Both the position numbers and the translations under genes were made by a program. From the NCBI GenBank assembly GCA_964579765.1, contig CAZOIK010000258.1, positions 1 to 9,054 on the forward strand: a DNA stretch of 9,054 nucleotides, given 5' to 3'. How positions within the stretch are numbered: the first letter of the stretch is position 1; the number at the start of each line of letters is the position of its first letter. Below are positions 1 to 6,459 of the stretch, in pieces. Below the pieces are notes generated by a model. The model made no database searches and was not told where the DNA came from. It was given only the letters and a program-made list of their open reading frames with translations. Origin of the DNA: DATNBT01 sp964579765 (GTDB lineage: Bacteria > Acidobacteriota > Vicinamibacteria > Vicinamibacterales > CAVVIG01).

Positions 1-2
1 GG

Positions 3-758
3 GGCGCGCACGGCGGCGGCGGCGCGCACGCGCAGTCACATGCGGCGGCTCCGCGCGGTGGCGGCTCGGGCTATCGCGGCGGCGCACATGCGAGCGGCGG
101 CGCGCGCTCGTCCGGCACCGCGCGCGCGTACAACGGTGCGCGGGCGTACGGCGGCGCACGTTCCTACAACGGAGCACGGGCGTACGGCGGCGCGCGCGCC
201 TACAACAGGGGCGGACGCTACTACGGCGGCCGCTACTACGGTAGCCGCTACTACGGCTACGCGATTGGGCCGCGTCACTTCATCCGTCCGTACTACGCGT
301 TCCGGCCGCGCTTCAGCATCGGGTTCGGCATCTGGGCCGGCTACCCGGTCGCGTACTACGACCCCTTCTACTATCCATATGCCGACTACGGGTACGACTA
401 TTCGTACGCATACCCGTACGCCGTACCGGCGCCAGCAGCGCCTGCGTATCCGCTGCCGCCGTCTGACGGCGCCGTCGCGGTCGAGCCGAACGAGGCGGCA
501 CCGAACGAGGTCGCGCCTCCCGATCAGTCGAACATGGGCGGCCTGAGCTTTGACATCTCGCCGAGCGACGCGGAGCTCTTCGTGGACGGCCAGGACATGG
601 GGAAGGTGAGTCAGTTCACGCCGACGACGCAGCCGCTGGGGCTGCCGGCGGGCAAGCACCACGTCGAGCTGCGTGCGCCCGGCTACCCGGTGCGGTCGTT
701 CGACGTGGACATCGTCGCGGGACAGGTGATCCCGTATCAGGGCACGCTCGAGCGGTAG
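3..758 (+). CDS. PEGA-domain protein with Tyr/Gly/Arg repeats (5' partial)
   Basis: The frame is open from the window edge to a TAG at 756-758, so 251 residues are visible and the true start lies upstream. The first ~40 residues are Gly/Ala/His-rich. Residues 40-69 are five six-residue repeats of the type ARAYNG/ARAYGG, and residues 72-86 are three RYYG-type repeats. A Tyr/Pro-rich stretch follows to about 150, then an acidic linker to 177. Residues 178-251 form a PEGA domain: 'DISPSDAELFVDG', 'LPAGKHHVELRAPGY' and a closing hydrophobic strand. PEGA domains are small beta-sandwich modules common on exported envelope proteins. The repeats suggest a surface or envelope-associated role, but the signal peptide is outside the window. 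The Met at 534 is internal, not the start. The gene converges on the next one with a 3-base gap. PEGA assignment is good; the function is unknown. Confidence 0.8.
   Translation, partial: GAHGGGGAHAQSHAAAPRGGGSGYRGGAHASGGARSSGTARAYNGARAYGGARSYNGARAYGGARAYNRGGRYYGGRYYGSRYYGYAIGPRHFIRPYYAFRPRFSIGFGIWAGYPVAYYDPFYYPYADYGYDYSYAYPYAVPAPAAPAYPLPPSDGAVAVEPNEAAPNEVAPPDQSNMGGLSFDISPSDAELFVDGQDMGKVSQFTPTTQPLGLPAGKHHVELRAPGYPVRSFDVDIVAGQVIPYQGTLER
120..260 (+). repeat. In-gene tandem repeats coding ARAYxG and RYYGx units
   Basis: Five imperfect 18-base units at 120-209 encode A-R-(A/S)-Y-(N/G)-(G/R). After a Gly-Gly link, three 15-base units at 216-260 encode R-Y-Y-G-x. Reading frame is kept throughout, so these are protein repeats within the PEGA gene and not a mobile or CRISPR-type array. 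Unit number could vary between strains by slippage. Confidence 0.75.
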
Positions 759-761
759 CGT

Positions 762-1151
762 TCAGGTCGTTTCGGCGCGGTGCTGCCGGATCAGCTGACG
801 AAGCGCTTCGATCAGCGCCCGGGGTTCCGCCAGGTCGGGGGTGAGGGGCAGAACGGGAATTGCGCGGCCGTCTCTATCCACAGGGAGGCGGTCGCGCAAT
901 TGCTGTACATCCTCGGCGCGCGCCACGACGATCTCCGGCATCAGCGCCTGCATCGCGGCGACGGCCTTGTCCACGGACGGAAACGGCGCGACGGCGAACC
1001 GGAGCTTCGCCAGAATCGCTTCGGCGAGGTCGAGCCGTCGCTCGTCGCCGTCGAAGACGACGACCATCGGCGCGTAGCCGGCGCGGTCGGTCGCGCGGCG
1101 TCCGCCGCGCGCGAAGCGCCTGCGGTCCGGTCCGAAGCGCAGCTCGTGCAC
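762..1151 (-). CDS. Degenerate response-regulator receiver protein (pseudo-receiver)
   Basis: About 129 residues. An Arg-rich N-terminal tail (RRRFARGGRRATD) leads into a CheY-like fold starting near residue 29 ('MVVVFDGDE'). Two acidic-pocket residues are present (D34, D36) and so is the Thr of the switch strand (T104, 'LPLTPD'). At the normal phosphoacceptor Asp position, after 'PEIVVA', there is Arg (R78), and the conserved Lys near the C-terminus is missing. It probably cannot be phosphorylated in the usual way and may act as a protein-interaction module. I chose the GTG at 1151 because it precedes the Arg-rich tail and lies 7 bases after a TAGAAT -10-like box; a TTG at 1181 and an ATG at 1067 are alternatives. 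It lies 79 bases downstream of the ABC permease in the same direction. Partner and pathway are unknown. Confidence 0.6.
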   Translation of the reverse strand: MHELRFGPDRRRFARGGRRATDRAGYAPMVVVFDGDERRLDLAEAILAKLRFAVAPFPSVDKAVAAMQALMPEIVVARAEDVQQLRDRLPVDRDGRAIPVLPLTPDLAEPRALIEALRQLIRQHRAETT

Positions 1152-1158
1152 GCCGCGT

Positions 1159-1164
1159 ATTCTA
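1159..1164 (-). promoter_or_regulatory. Possible -10 box (TAGAAT) for the pseudo-receiver gene
   Basis: TAGAAT on the minus strand ends 7 bases before the chosen GTG start. That spacing would give a leaderless or nearly leaderless transcript. No good -35 is seen at a 17-base spacing. The case is a single hexamer in context, so it is weak. Confidence 0.3.
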
Positions 1165-1230
1165 CTGCCCCCGCCCGTCAACGCTTCCGACAGGCGATCG
1201 AGCGCTGCCGTCGTTTGGCGCCGGCGCTCG

Positions 1231-2607
1231 CTACGACGACTGCCGCGCCCAGCGAACGAGCGTGGCGAGGTCCGGCGGCTTCCCGTACATCAGCAGCCCG
1301 ATCCTGAAGACCTTCGTCGCAAACCACAACGCCGCGGCCACGCCGGCGGCGCCGATGCCGATCGAGACCCACACCTGCCACCACGGCGGCGGCGCCGTGG
1401 ACGTCAGCCGGATGAGCATCGCGAAGCTGTTGATGGGTGGCAGGAAGCTCAGCGTCGTGCTGAACGCGGAGTTCGGGTTCTGCGACATCGGAAACCAGAC
1501 CCAGAACGGGAACGTCAGCACGAGCATCAGCGGCATCATCAGCGACTGCGCCTCGCGCATGTCGTTGACGACGGCGCCGATGCTCACCATCAGCAGGCCG
1601 AACGTCAGATAGGACAGCAGGAAGAAGATCCCGAGATACGGGATGAGCCACGGGTTGACCAGTCCGAACAGCGCGAACGAGACGAGCACGGCCAGTCCCA
1701 TTGCGACGTAGAGCCCGAGCGCGATCAGGCTGACGCCGAGCTGGCCGAGCATCTTGCCGGCGAGGAGTTCCGTCGGCGACAGCGCCGACAGCAGCACCTC
1801 CATCACCCGGTTCGATTTCTCCTCGACCGTTGACGACAGCAGCGCCTGGCCGCCCGTCATCACGCCCATGAACATGAGCACGACGAAGGCGACGGGCAGC
1901 AGCTGGTTGATTCCGCGCACCGTGCTGCGTTCGCTGTCTTTCGTCACCGTGATCGACCGCCCGCGCTCGACGCGCACGAGCGACTCGATCTGCGCGCGGT
2001 CGAAACCGCGCTCGCGCGTCCGCGCGTTGACCAGCGCCTCCTGCAGCGCCTGCTGGATCTCGTTGATCGCGCGGTCGTCGGTGTTGGTCGGCACGTACGT
2101 GTCGTAGCTGCCGTACACGCCGCCGGCGTTCGGCACGACGGCGTCCTCGTGCACGACGATGAGCGCCAGATGGCGCGCGCCGGTCTGATCGAGCAGCCAG
2201 GACTTCTCGCGCTGGATGTCCGCGGTCGGCGGACGTTCGACGAGCGTGAGGTCCGGCGCCGCGGCGGCGTTCGCCATGGCCGCCGTCATCTGCGGCGACA
2301 CGCGCGACGCGGCCACCTGCTGCACGGCCGCCGGCGCCTGATTCAGCAGCTGGCGCGCCTGCTCTTCGCGCCGCTCGGCCACGCGTCCGGGCGAGAACGC
2401 GGCCCGGATATCCGGCATCGCGCGGCTCGACGGATCGACCACGGCGACGTCGCCGCGCGTCTTGAAGTTGCGCGGGTTGAGCAGCCGCGGAAAGACAATG
2501 GCGGCGGCGGCGAGCATCAACGGCATGAAGAGCAGGCCGATGATGAAGGCCTTGGTCGAGACGGTCGCGATGAACTCGCGGACGGCGACGAGCAGGATGT
2601 TCTTCAT
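1231..2607 (-). CDS. ABC-2 type transporter permease (NatB/YhaP-like)
   Basis: A 458-residue inner-membrane protein, the membrane half of an ATP-driven exporter. One transmembrane helix lies near residues 19-40, followed by a large soluble region (~41-232) predicted outside the membrane. A bundle of about five further helices follows (~235-257, 290-315, 320-345, 355-374, 412-431). The segment 'STVEEKSNRVMEVLLSALSPTELLAGK' region at 259-285 is the characteristic cytoplasmic coupling region of NatB/ABC-2 permeases. Start is the ATG at 2607, which overlaps the stop of the upstream ATPase gene as ATGA, indicating translational coupling. Natural members export sodium ions, drugs or unknown substrates; the sequence does not show which. 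Length is normal for the family. Confidence 0.88.
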   Translation of the reverse strand: MKNILLVAVREFIATVSTKAFIIGLLFMPLMLAAAAIVFPRLLNPRNFKTRGDVAVVDPSSRAMPDIRAAFSPGRVAERREEQARQLLNQAPAAVQQVAASRVSPQMTAAMANAAAAPDLTLVERPPTADIQREKSWLLDQTGARHLALIVVHEDAVVPNAGGVYGSYDTYVPTNTDDRAINEIQQALQEALVNARTRERGFDRAQIESLVRVERGRSITVTKDSERSTVRGINQLLPVAFVVLMFMGVMTGGQALLSSTVEEKSNRVMEVLLSALSPTELLAGKMLGQLGVSLIALGLYVAMGLAVLVSFALFGLVNPWLIPYLGIFFLLSYLTFGLLMVSIGAVVNDMREAQSLMMPLMLVLTFPFWVWFPMSQNPNSAFSTTLSFLPPINSFAMLIRLTSTAPPPWWQVWVSIGIGAAGVAAALWFATKVFRIGLLMYGKPPDLATLVRWARQSS

Positions 2608-3509
2608 GCGGCCACCAGCTTGACGAAGACGTCCTCGAGCGTCGGACGCGCGATCTCGATGCGCGCCGCCGGCACGGCGATCGCCAGGTGCGGCATCACC
2701 GACGCCGCGCTCGCGCCCTCGCGCAGCACGACCTTGCACCCGCTGTCGGTGCGCACCACGTCTTCGACGTCGGGGACGGACGACAGCGGCCCCAGGTCGG
2801 CGTGCGGGTCGAGCGGGTCGAACTCGACGACGCGCGGATCGTACCGGCGCTGGATCGCCGCGACGGGATCGTCGAGTACCTTCTGACCCTTGTTGATCAT
2901 CACGACGTGATCGCAGAGCTCCTCGGCGTGCGGCATGACGTGCGTCGAGAACAGCACCGTCGCGCCGCGCGCGTGCTCCTCGAGCACCATCTCGCGGAGG
3001 CTGCGCGCGCTGACCGGATCCAGGCCGCTGAACGGCTCGTCGAGGATCAGCAGATCGGGCTCGTGCATGATGGCGGCGAGGAACTGGATCTTCTGCTGCA
3101 TGCCCTTCGAGAGCTCCTCGCAGCGCGCGCGCTCCTTGTCGGCGAGCCCGACCCGCGCCAGTCCCGTCTTGATCCGGCCGGGAATCGCCTGGTCGGGCAC
3201 GCCCTTGAGCCTGGCCATGAACGTCAGGAACGGGCCGACGCGCATCTTTCTGTACACCCCGCGTTCCTCCGGCAGGTAGCCGATGCGCTGCTTCGCGTCG
3301 AGCGCGGACGCATGGCCGAGCACCGACAGCTCCCCGGAGTCGGGAAACAGGATGGACATGATCATCCGGATCGTGGTGGTCTTGCCGGCGCCGTTCGGGC
3401 CGATGAAGCCGTACAGGGCGCCGCGAGGAATCGTGAGATCGAGATCGTCCACGGCGCGTGTCCCGCCGAAGGTCTTGGTGAGCCGTCTGAGCCGGATCGC
3501 GTCGTCCAT
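2604..3509 (-). CDS. ABC transporter ATP-binding protein (NatA-like)
   Basis: A 301-residue cytoplasmic ATPase that powers the permease encoded immediately downstream. Walker A is GPNGAGKT at 37-44, the signature is 'LSKGMQQK' at 133-140 (an LSxGM variant usual in this subfamily), Walker B is LLILDEP at 153-159, and the switch His is H190 in 'FSTH'. The C-terminal ~75 residues, ending in 'PTLEDVFVKL', match the extension seen on NatA/DrrA-type exporters. The ATG at 3509 gives a normal N-terminus ('AIRLRRLTKTFGG'); an upstream extension in the same frame would run into the divergent gene. Its stop overlaps the permease start by 4 bases. A -10-like TAGATT lies 8 bases upstream within a palindrome. 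Substrate unknown. Confidence 0.9.
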   Translation of the reverse strand: MDDAIRLRRLTKTFGGTRAVDDLDLTIPRGALYGFIGPNGAGKTTTIRMIMSILFPDSGELSVLGHASALDAKQRIGYLPEERGVYRKMRVGPFLTFMARLKGVPDQAIPGRIKTGLARVGLADKERARCEELSKGMQQKIQFLAAIMHEPDLLILDEPFSGLDPVSARSLREMVLEEHARGATVLFSTHVMPHAEELCDHVVMINKGQKVLDDPVAAIQRRYDPRVVEFDPLDPHADLGPLSSVPDVEDVVRTDSGCKVVLREGASAASVMPHLAIAVPAARIEIARPTLEDVFVKLVAA

Positions 3510-3512
3510 GGC

Positions 3513-3525
3513 GGTAGAATCTACC
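3513..3525. promoter_or_regulatory. Palindromic element in divergent promoter region
   Basis: GGTAGA-A-TCTACC is a perfect inverted repeat with 6-base arms and one central base. It occupies almost half of the 30-base gap between the divergent ABC ATPase (start 3509) and amidohydrolase (start 3540). It contains TAGAAT reading right (3515-3520) and TAGATT reading left (3523-3518). Each resembles a -10 hexamer, and the left one is 8 bases from the ATPase ATG. It could be a symmetric -10 firing both ways, or an operator. No clear -35 is seen on either strand. Confidence 0.45.
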
Positions 3526-3539
3526 TCACTCAGTTGACG

Positions 3540-4394
3540 ATGAACGTAGACGATCTGACCGCCATCGATGTTCACGTGCACCTCGAGCACGCGGGCGAGC
3601 TCACCGACGCCGACCGGCAGGCCCAGCAGTACTTCGGGGCCGCCTCAATCGCGCGCGACTGGACGGCGCTCGCCGAGTACTTCCGGTCGCGGAAGATCGG
3701 CTGCGTCGTGTTTCCCGTGGATGAGCGCCTCACCGGGCGTCCCGCGGTGCCGAACGACGCCGTCGCCGACTTCGCCGCGGCGAACGCCGACATCGCCATC
3801 GCCTTCGCCAGCATCGATCCGACGCGGGGCGCGGACGCGGTCCGCGAGGCGCGGCGCGTCGTCGCGGCCGGCGGCATTCGCGGCCTCAAGCTGCATCCGC
3901 CGATTCAGGGATTCGCGCCGAACGATCGGCTGGCCTATCCGCTCTACGAGGTCTTCAACGAGGCGAAGCTGCCGGTGCTGTTCCACACCGGGCACAGCGG
4001 CATCGGCACGGGCATGCGCGGCGGCGGCGGGGTCCGGCTGAAATACGGCAACCCCATGCTGATCGACGACGTCGCGGTGGATTTTCCCGACATGCCGATC
4101 ATCCTCGCGCATCCCTCGTTTCCCTGGCAGGACGAAGCCATCTCGGTGTGTCTGCACAAGCCGCAGGTGTACATCGATCTGTCCGGCTGGTCGCCGAAAT
4201 ACTTTCCGCCCAATCTCATTCAGTACGCGAACACCCTGCTGAAGCACAAGGTGCTGTACGGCTCCGACTATCCGATGCTGACGCCCGATCGCTGGATGGC
4301 CGACTTCGCGCAGATCGGGATCCGCGACGAGGTGCGGCCGCTGATCCTGAAAGAGAACGCCGTCAGGCTGCTGCAGCTGCGCGACGCGCACTGA
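3540..4394 (+). CDS. Amidohydrolase family 2 (TIM-barrel metal-dependent hydrolase)
   Basis: A 284-residue cytoplasmic enzyme of the ACMSD-like amidohydrolase-2 family, which hydrolyses or decarboxylates small aromatic and related acids using a bound metal. Metal-binding residues are visible: H12-x-H14 ('DVHVH') on strand 1, H149 in 'FHTGH', H191 in 'LAHPS', and D243 in 'YGSDYPM'. 'GLKLHP' (115-120) is also typical. Length is normal. Such proteins are often labelled 4-hydroxyphenyl-beta-ketoacyl-CoA hydrolase, but the substrate cannot be read from the sequence. I chose the ATG at 3540; a TTG at 3534 is in frame. The open frame continues far upstream only as antisense of the ABC ATPase, so the longer version is rejected. 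The VWFA gene follows after 29 bases. Confidence 0.85.
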   Translation: MNVDDLTAIDVHVHLEHAGELTDADRQAQQYFGAASIARDWTALAEYFRSRKIGCVVFPVDERLTGRPAVPNDAVADFAAANADIAIAFASIDPTRGADAVREARRVVAAGGIRGLKLHPPIQGFAPNDRLAYPLYEVFNEAKLPVLFHTGHSGIGTGMRGGGGVRLKYGNPMLIDDVAVDFPDMPIILAHPSFPWQDEAISVCLHKPQVYIDLSGWSPKYFPPNLIQYANTLLKHKVLYGSDYPMLTPDRWMADFAQIGIRDEVRPLILKENAVRLLQLRDAH

Positions 4395-4423
4395 CGCGGT
4401 GGGACGCACGAAAGGACGACGAC

Positions 4424-5347
4424 ATGGTGAACCGCGGCGGGGCGCTGATCGCGGTTGCGACGGGCCTGCTCTGGCTGACGACGCCGGCGAAGATGCAGAC
4501 GGCGGCCGACTCGCCGTCACGTGTCGAGCTGGCGGCCGTGGTCGCCGACAAGAGCGAAGATCCCGTCCGTGGGTTGAAGGAGTCGGATTTCGAGGTCAAG
4601 GAAGACGGCCGCCGCGTCGAGATCACGTCGTTCAAAGAAGTCTCCGCGGCCGGGCTCGACGGTCCTTCCGACAGCCGCGTGGTGATTCTGCTGCTCGACG
4701 ACAACCGCGTGCCGTACGGCGCGACGGCCGTCATGCAGAGTCTGGCGACGCTGTTCCTGTCGTTCGCCCGCCAGTCCGACGTCGTCTCGGTGATCCGGCT
4801 GACGCACCGTGAGGACAACGTCGCGGACGGAGGCATCCCCGGCGCGCTCGAACGGATCGGCACCTATCGGACCGGCTCGATGACGGTGTTCGGGCGCAAC
4901 ATGCTCGAGGACGCGATGCTGACCGTCGCGAGGGTGGCGCGCGAACTGGGGCCGCTCGAACACCGGCGCAAGGCACTCGTCTGCATCGGCGATCGGAACA
5001 TCTGCGATCCGTACTTCGAGGTTCCGGAAAACTCGCTCCTCTGGCCGTCGTGGCGAGACGCGGTTGCGACGGCGACACAGACCGAGGCGAGCGTCTACGA
5101 CGTGAGCCCGGCGGGCCTGAGCAGCCGCGTCGATCTCGGTGGCGGTCTCGTTGACACCACGGGCGGCGAAGTGTTCGTGCGGTCGAACGACTTCAGACGC
5201 GCGGCGCGGCTCGTCTGGGAACAGGCGGGCCACTACTACCTGCTGGGCTATGCGTCGAGGGCCCGTCGCCGTGATTTGCACACGATCAAGGTGTCGGTGA
5301 GGAAGTCCGGTGTGCACGTTTACGCGCCGCGCGAGCGCGGGAACTGA
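4424..5347 (+). CDS. VWFA-related secreted protein (Acidobacteria-type)
   Basis: 307 residues. The N-terminus (1-~24) has a hydrophobic segment 'GALIAVATGLLWL' consistent with a signal peptide. Residues 35-72 carry the family hallmark 'V.DKSEDPVRGLKESDFEVKEDG...ITSF'. A von Willebrand A-like domain follows from 'SRVVILLLDDN' (84) to about 256, and the tail 'GHYYLLGYAS...HTIKVSVRKSGVHV' (269-300) matches VWFA-related proteins expanded in Acidobacteriota. The MIDAS DxSxS motif is replaced by DDNRV at 92-96, so classical metal-dependent ligand binding is unlikely. AAAGGA at 4411-4416 sits 7 bases before the ATG and supports this start. Probably exported; the role is unknown. It lies close downstream of the amidohydrolase in the same direction, perhaps co-transcribed. 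Confidence 0.82.
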   Translation: MVNRGGALIAVATGLLWLTTPAKMQTAADSPSRVELAAVVADKSEDPVRGLKESDFEVKEDGRRVEITSFKEVSAAGLDGPSDSRVVILLLDDNRVPYGATAVMQSLATLFLSFARQSDVVSVIRLTHREDNVADGGIPGALERIGTYRTGSMTVFGRNMLEDAMLTVARVARELGPLEHRRKALVCIGDRNICDPYFEVPENSLLWPSWRDAVATATQTEASVYDVSPAGLSSRVDLGGGLVDTTGGEVFVRSNDFRRAARLVWEQAGHYYLLGYASRARRRDLHTIKVSVRKSGVHVYAPRERGN

Positions 5348-5391
5348 CCGCGGGCGGCCCGTCGTTTGCTCCACCGCGCCCGGGGGACTCT

Positions 5392-5781
5392 ATGGAAAAT
5401 ACGCGACTGTCGAGTTTTCTGGGTTGGTTCAGCATCGGCCTCGGTGCGGCGGAGATCGTGGCGCCGAGACTGCTCTGTCGTCCGCTCGGCGCCGGGTGCC
5501 GCACGACGCTCGTGCGATCGTTCGGCGCGCGTGAGATCGCGAGCGGGATCGGCATTCTCACCTCGCCGGGTCCGAAGGCGCCGTGGCTCTGGAGCCGCGT
5601 CGGCGGCGACGCCACGGACCTCGTCGCGCTCAGCAAGACCATCCGGCCGTCGAGGCGGCGCGCCGCCGTCATCGCGACGATCGGCGGCATCGCCGCGATC
5701 ACCGTGCTCGACGTCATCGCCGCGATCCGCATGAGCGGCCGCGAGACGCAGACGATCGCGTCGCCGGCGACAGCGTCCTGA
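5392..5781 (+). CDS. Small membrane protein, unknown function
   Basis: 129 residues. A hydrophobic N-terminal helix 'GWFSIGLGAAEIVAP' (~11-25) is followed by a short amphipathic region with 'GAREIASGIGIL' (45-56), 'WLWSRVGGDATDL' (65-77), and a C-terminal helix 'AVIATIGGIAAITVLDVIAAI' region (~91-111). The pattern resembles the membrane half found in front of SRPBCC (cyclase/dehydrase-like) domains in some bacterial proteins, but no such domain follows here; that likeness is from memory and uncertain. The start is supported by GGGGGA at 5382-5387, slightly close to the ATG. It lies 44 bases after the VWFA gene and converges on the Tp34-like gene. Confidence 0.65.
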   Translation: MENTRLSSFLGWFSIGLGAAEIVAPRLLCRPLGAGCRTTLVRSFGAREIASGIGILTSPGPKAPWLWSRVGGDATDLVALSKTIRPSRRRAAVIATIGGIAAITVLDVIAAIRMSGRETQTIASPATAS

Positions 5782-5801
5782 TCTCGAACTCTTTCGAACG
5801 A

Positions 5802-5846
5802 CGGCGGTTGCGTTCGGGCCGCCTGCGGGCGCAGGCGCAGCCGCCG
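5802..5846. terminator. GC-rich hairpin between convergent genes
   Basis: Bases 5802-5812 can pair with 5836-5846 (11 pairs, one G-T). Inside it, 5822-5826 pairs with 5831-5835 around a GGGC loop, leaving a 9-base bulge. It sits in the 78-base gap between convergent stops at 5781 and 5860, where a two-way terminator is expected. No T-run follows on either strand, so a classical intrinsic terminator is not proven. Confidence 0.4.
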
Positions 5847-5859
5847 CTCGCGCGGCCGA

Positions 5860-6417
5860 TCAGCTCAGCTTCCGGCCCGTGTCGATGTGCACGTGGGTGA
5901 ACTCGACATCCACCGGATCCATGTACCGGCGGCCGTTGAACTTGTCGTGCCGCGCGAACTCGGGCGCGTCCACGTGCACGCGTACGGTGTATTCGCCGGT
6001 GCCGGGAAGAATCCAGTTGCGGCCGTAATGAAACAGCCAGGGGTGCCAGAGAAACGGCTGTTCGTACGTCCCGATCGTCCGACCGCGCGTGTCCTCGATG
6101 GTCACGGTGACGTTGAGGTTGGGGATGAAGCGGCCATCCACGGCGTCGCGCACGACGACCTCCACGTGGGCGTTCTCCTTCTCAGGGTTCTTCCACTTCA
6201 AGCCGCCTTCGCCGACGACGTACGTGCCTTCGGCGTGCTCGATGGCGAATCCCACGACGAAGTCGCCGGCGCGCTGCTCGCGTCCGTGCGCCTCGTGGTG
6301 CGTCATCTCGTCCACGGCGGCGTCGAAAGCGTCGCCCTGACGGCGTGCCAGGGCGATCTGCTGAAGGTCGCTCTCGTCGCTCGGCCGTTCGACAGGCGTC
6401 GATGTCGAGTCAGGCAT
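5860..6417 (-). CDS. Tp34/P19-like (iron-transport family) metal-binding protein
   Basis: 185 residues. The first ~50 are charged and disordered-looking. From ~51 a beta-sandwich resembles the Tp34/P19 family: 'NAHVEVVVRD' (82-91), 'GRFIPNLNVTVTI' (95-107), 'WHPWLFHYGRNWILPGTGEYTVRVHVD' region (124-150) and 'EFARHDKFNG' (153-162). H84, H125, H130 and H157 are candidate metal ligands. Family members bind iron or copper outside the cytoplasm. No signal peptide or lipobox is visible, which is unusual. ATG at 6417 is preferred because GAGGGGA lies just before it; an in-frame GTG at 6429 would add four residues. It is last in the redox cluster, 42 bases after coxB, which hints at metal handling for the CuA protein (inference). 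Family call from memory. Confidence 0.6.
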   Translation of the reverse strand: MPDSTSTPVERPSDESDLQQIALARRQGDAFDAAVDEMTHHEAHGREQRAGDFVVGFAIEHAEGTYVVGEGGLKWKNPEKENAHVEVVVRDAVDGRFIPNLNVTVTIEDTRGRTIGTYEQPFLWHPWLFHYGRNWILPGTGEYTVRVHVDAPEFARHDKFNGRRYMDPVDVEFTHVHIDTGRKLS

Positions 6418-6459
6418 GTGTCCCCTCACTGTGGTTGCATGCGCGCATCGCGCACGCGC

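Noticed and set aside
120..260. CRISPR-like array
   Set aside because: The repeats are short, contiguous without spacers and keep a reading frame, so they are protein repeats.
36..662. Long Arg/Val-rich reading frames on the minus strand (36-662) and in another plus frame (40-546)
   Set aside because: They are low-complexity shadows of the repetitive GC-rich PEGA gene, whose own frame is open from the window edge and ends in a recognisable domain.
2688..3539. Extension of the amidohydrolase frame upstream to 2688
   Set aside because: It is antisense to the ABC ATPase and has no family similarity; the HxH metal site begins just after the ATG at 3540.
5784..5797. TCGAA-CTCT-TTCGA inverted repeat after the small membrane protein gene
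   Set aside because: The stem is only five pairs with no T-run; the larger hairpin at 5802-5846 is a better terminator candidate.
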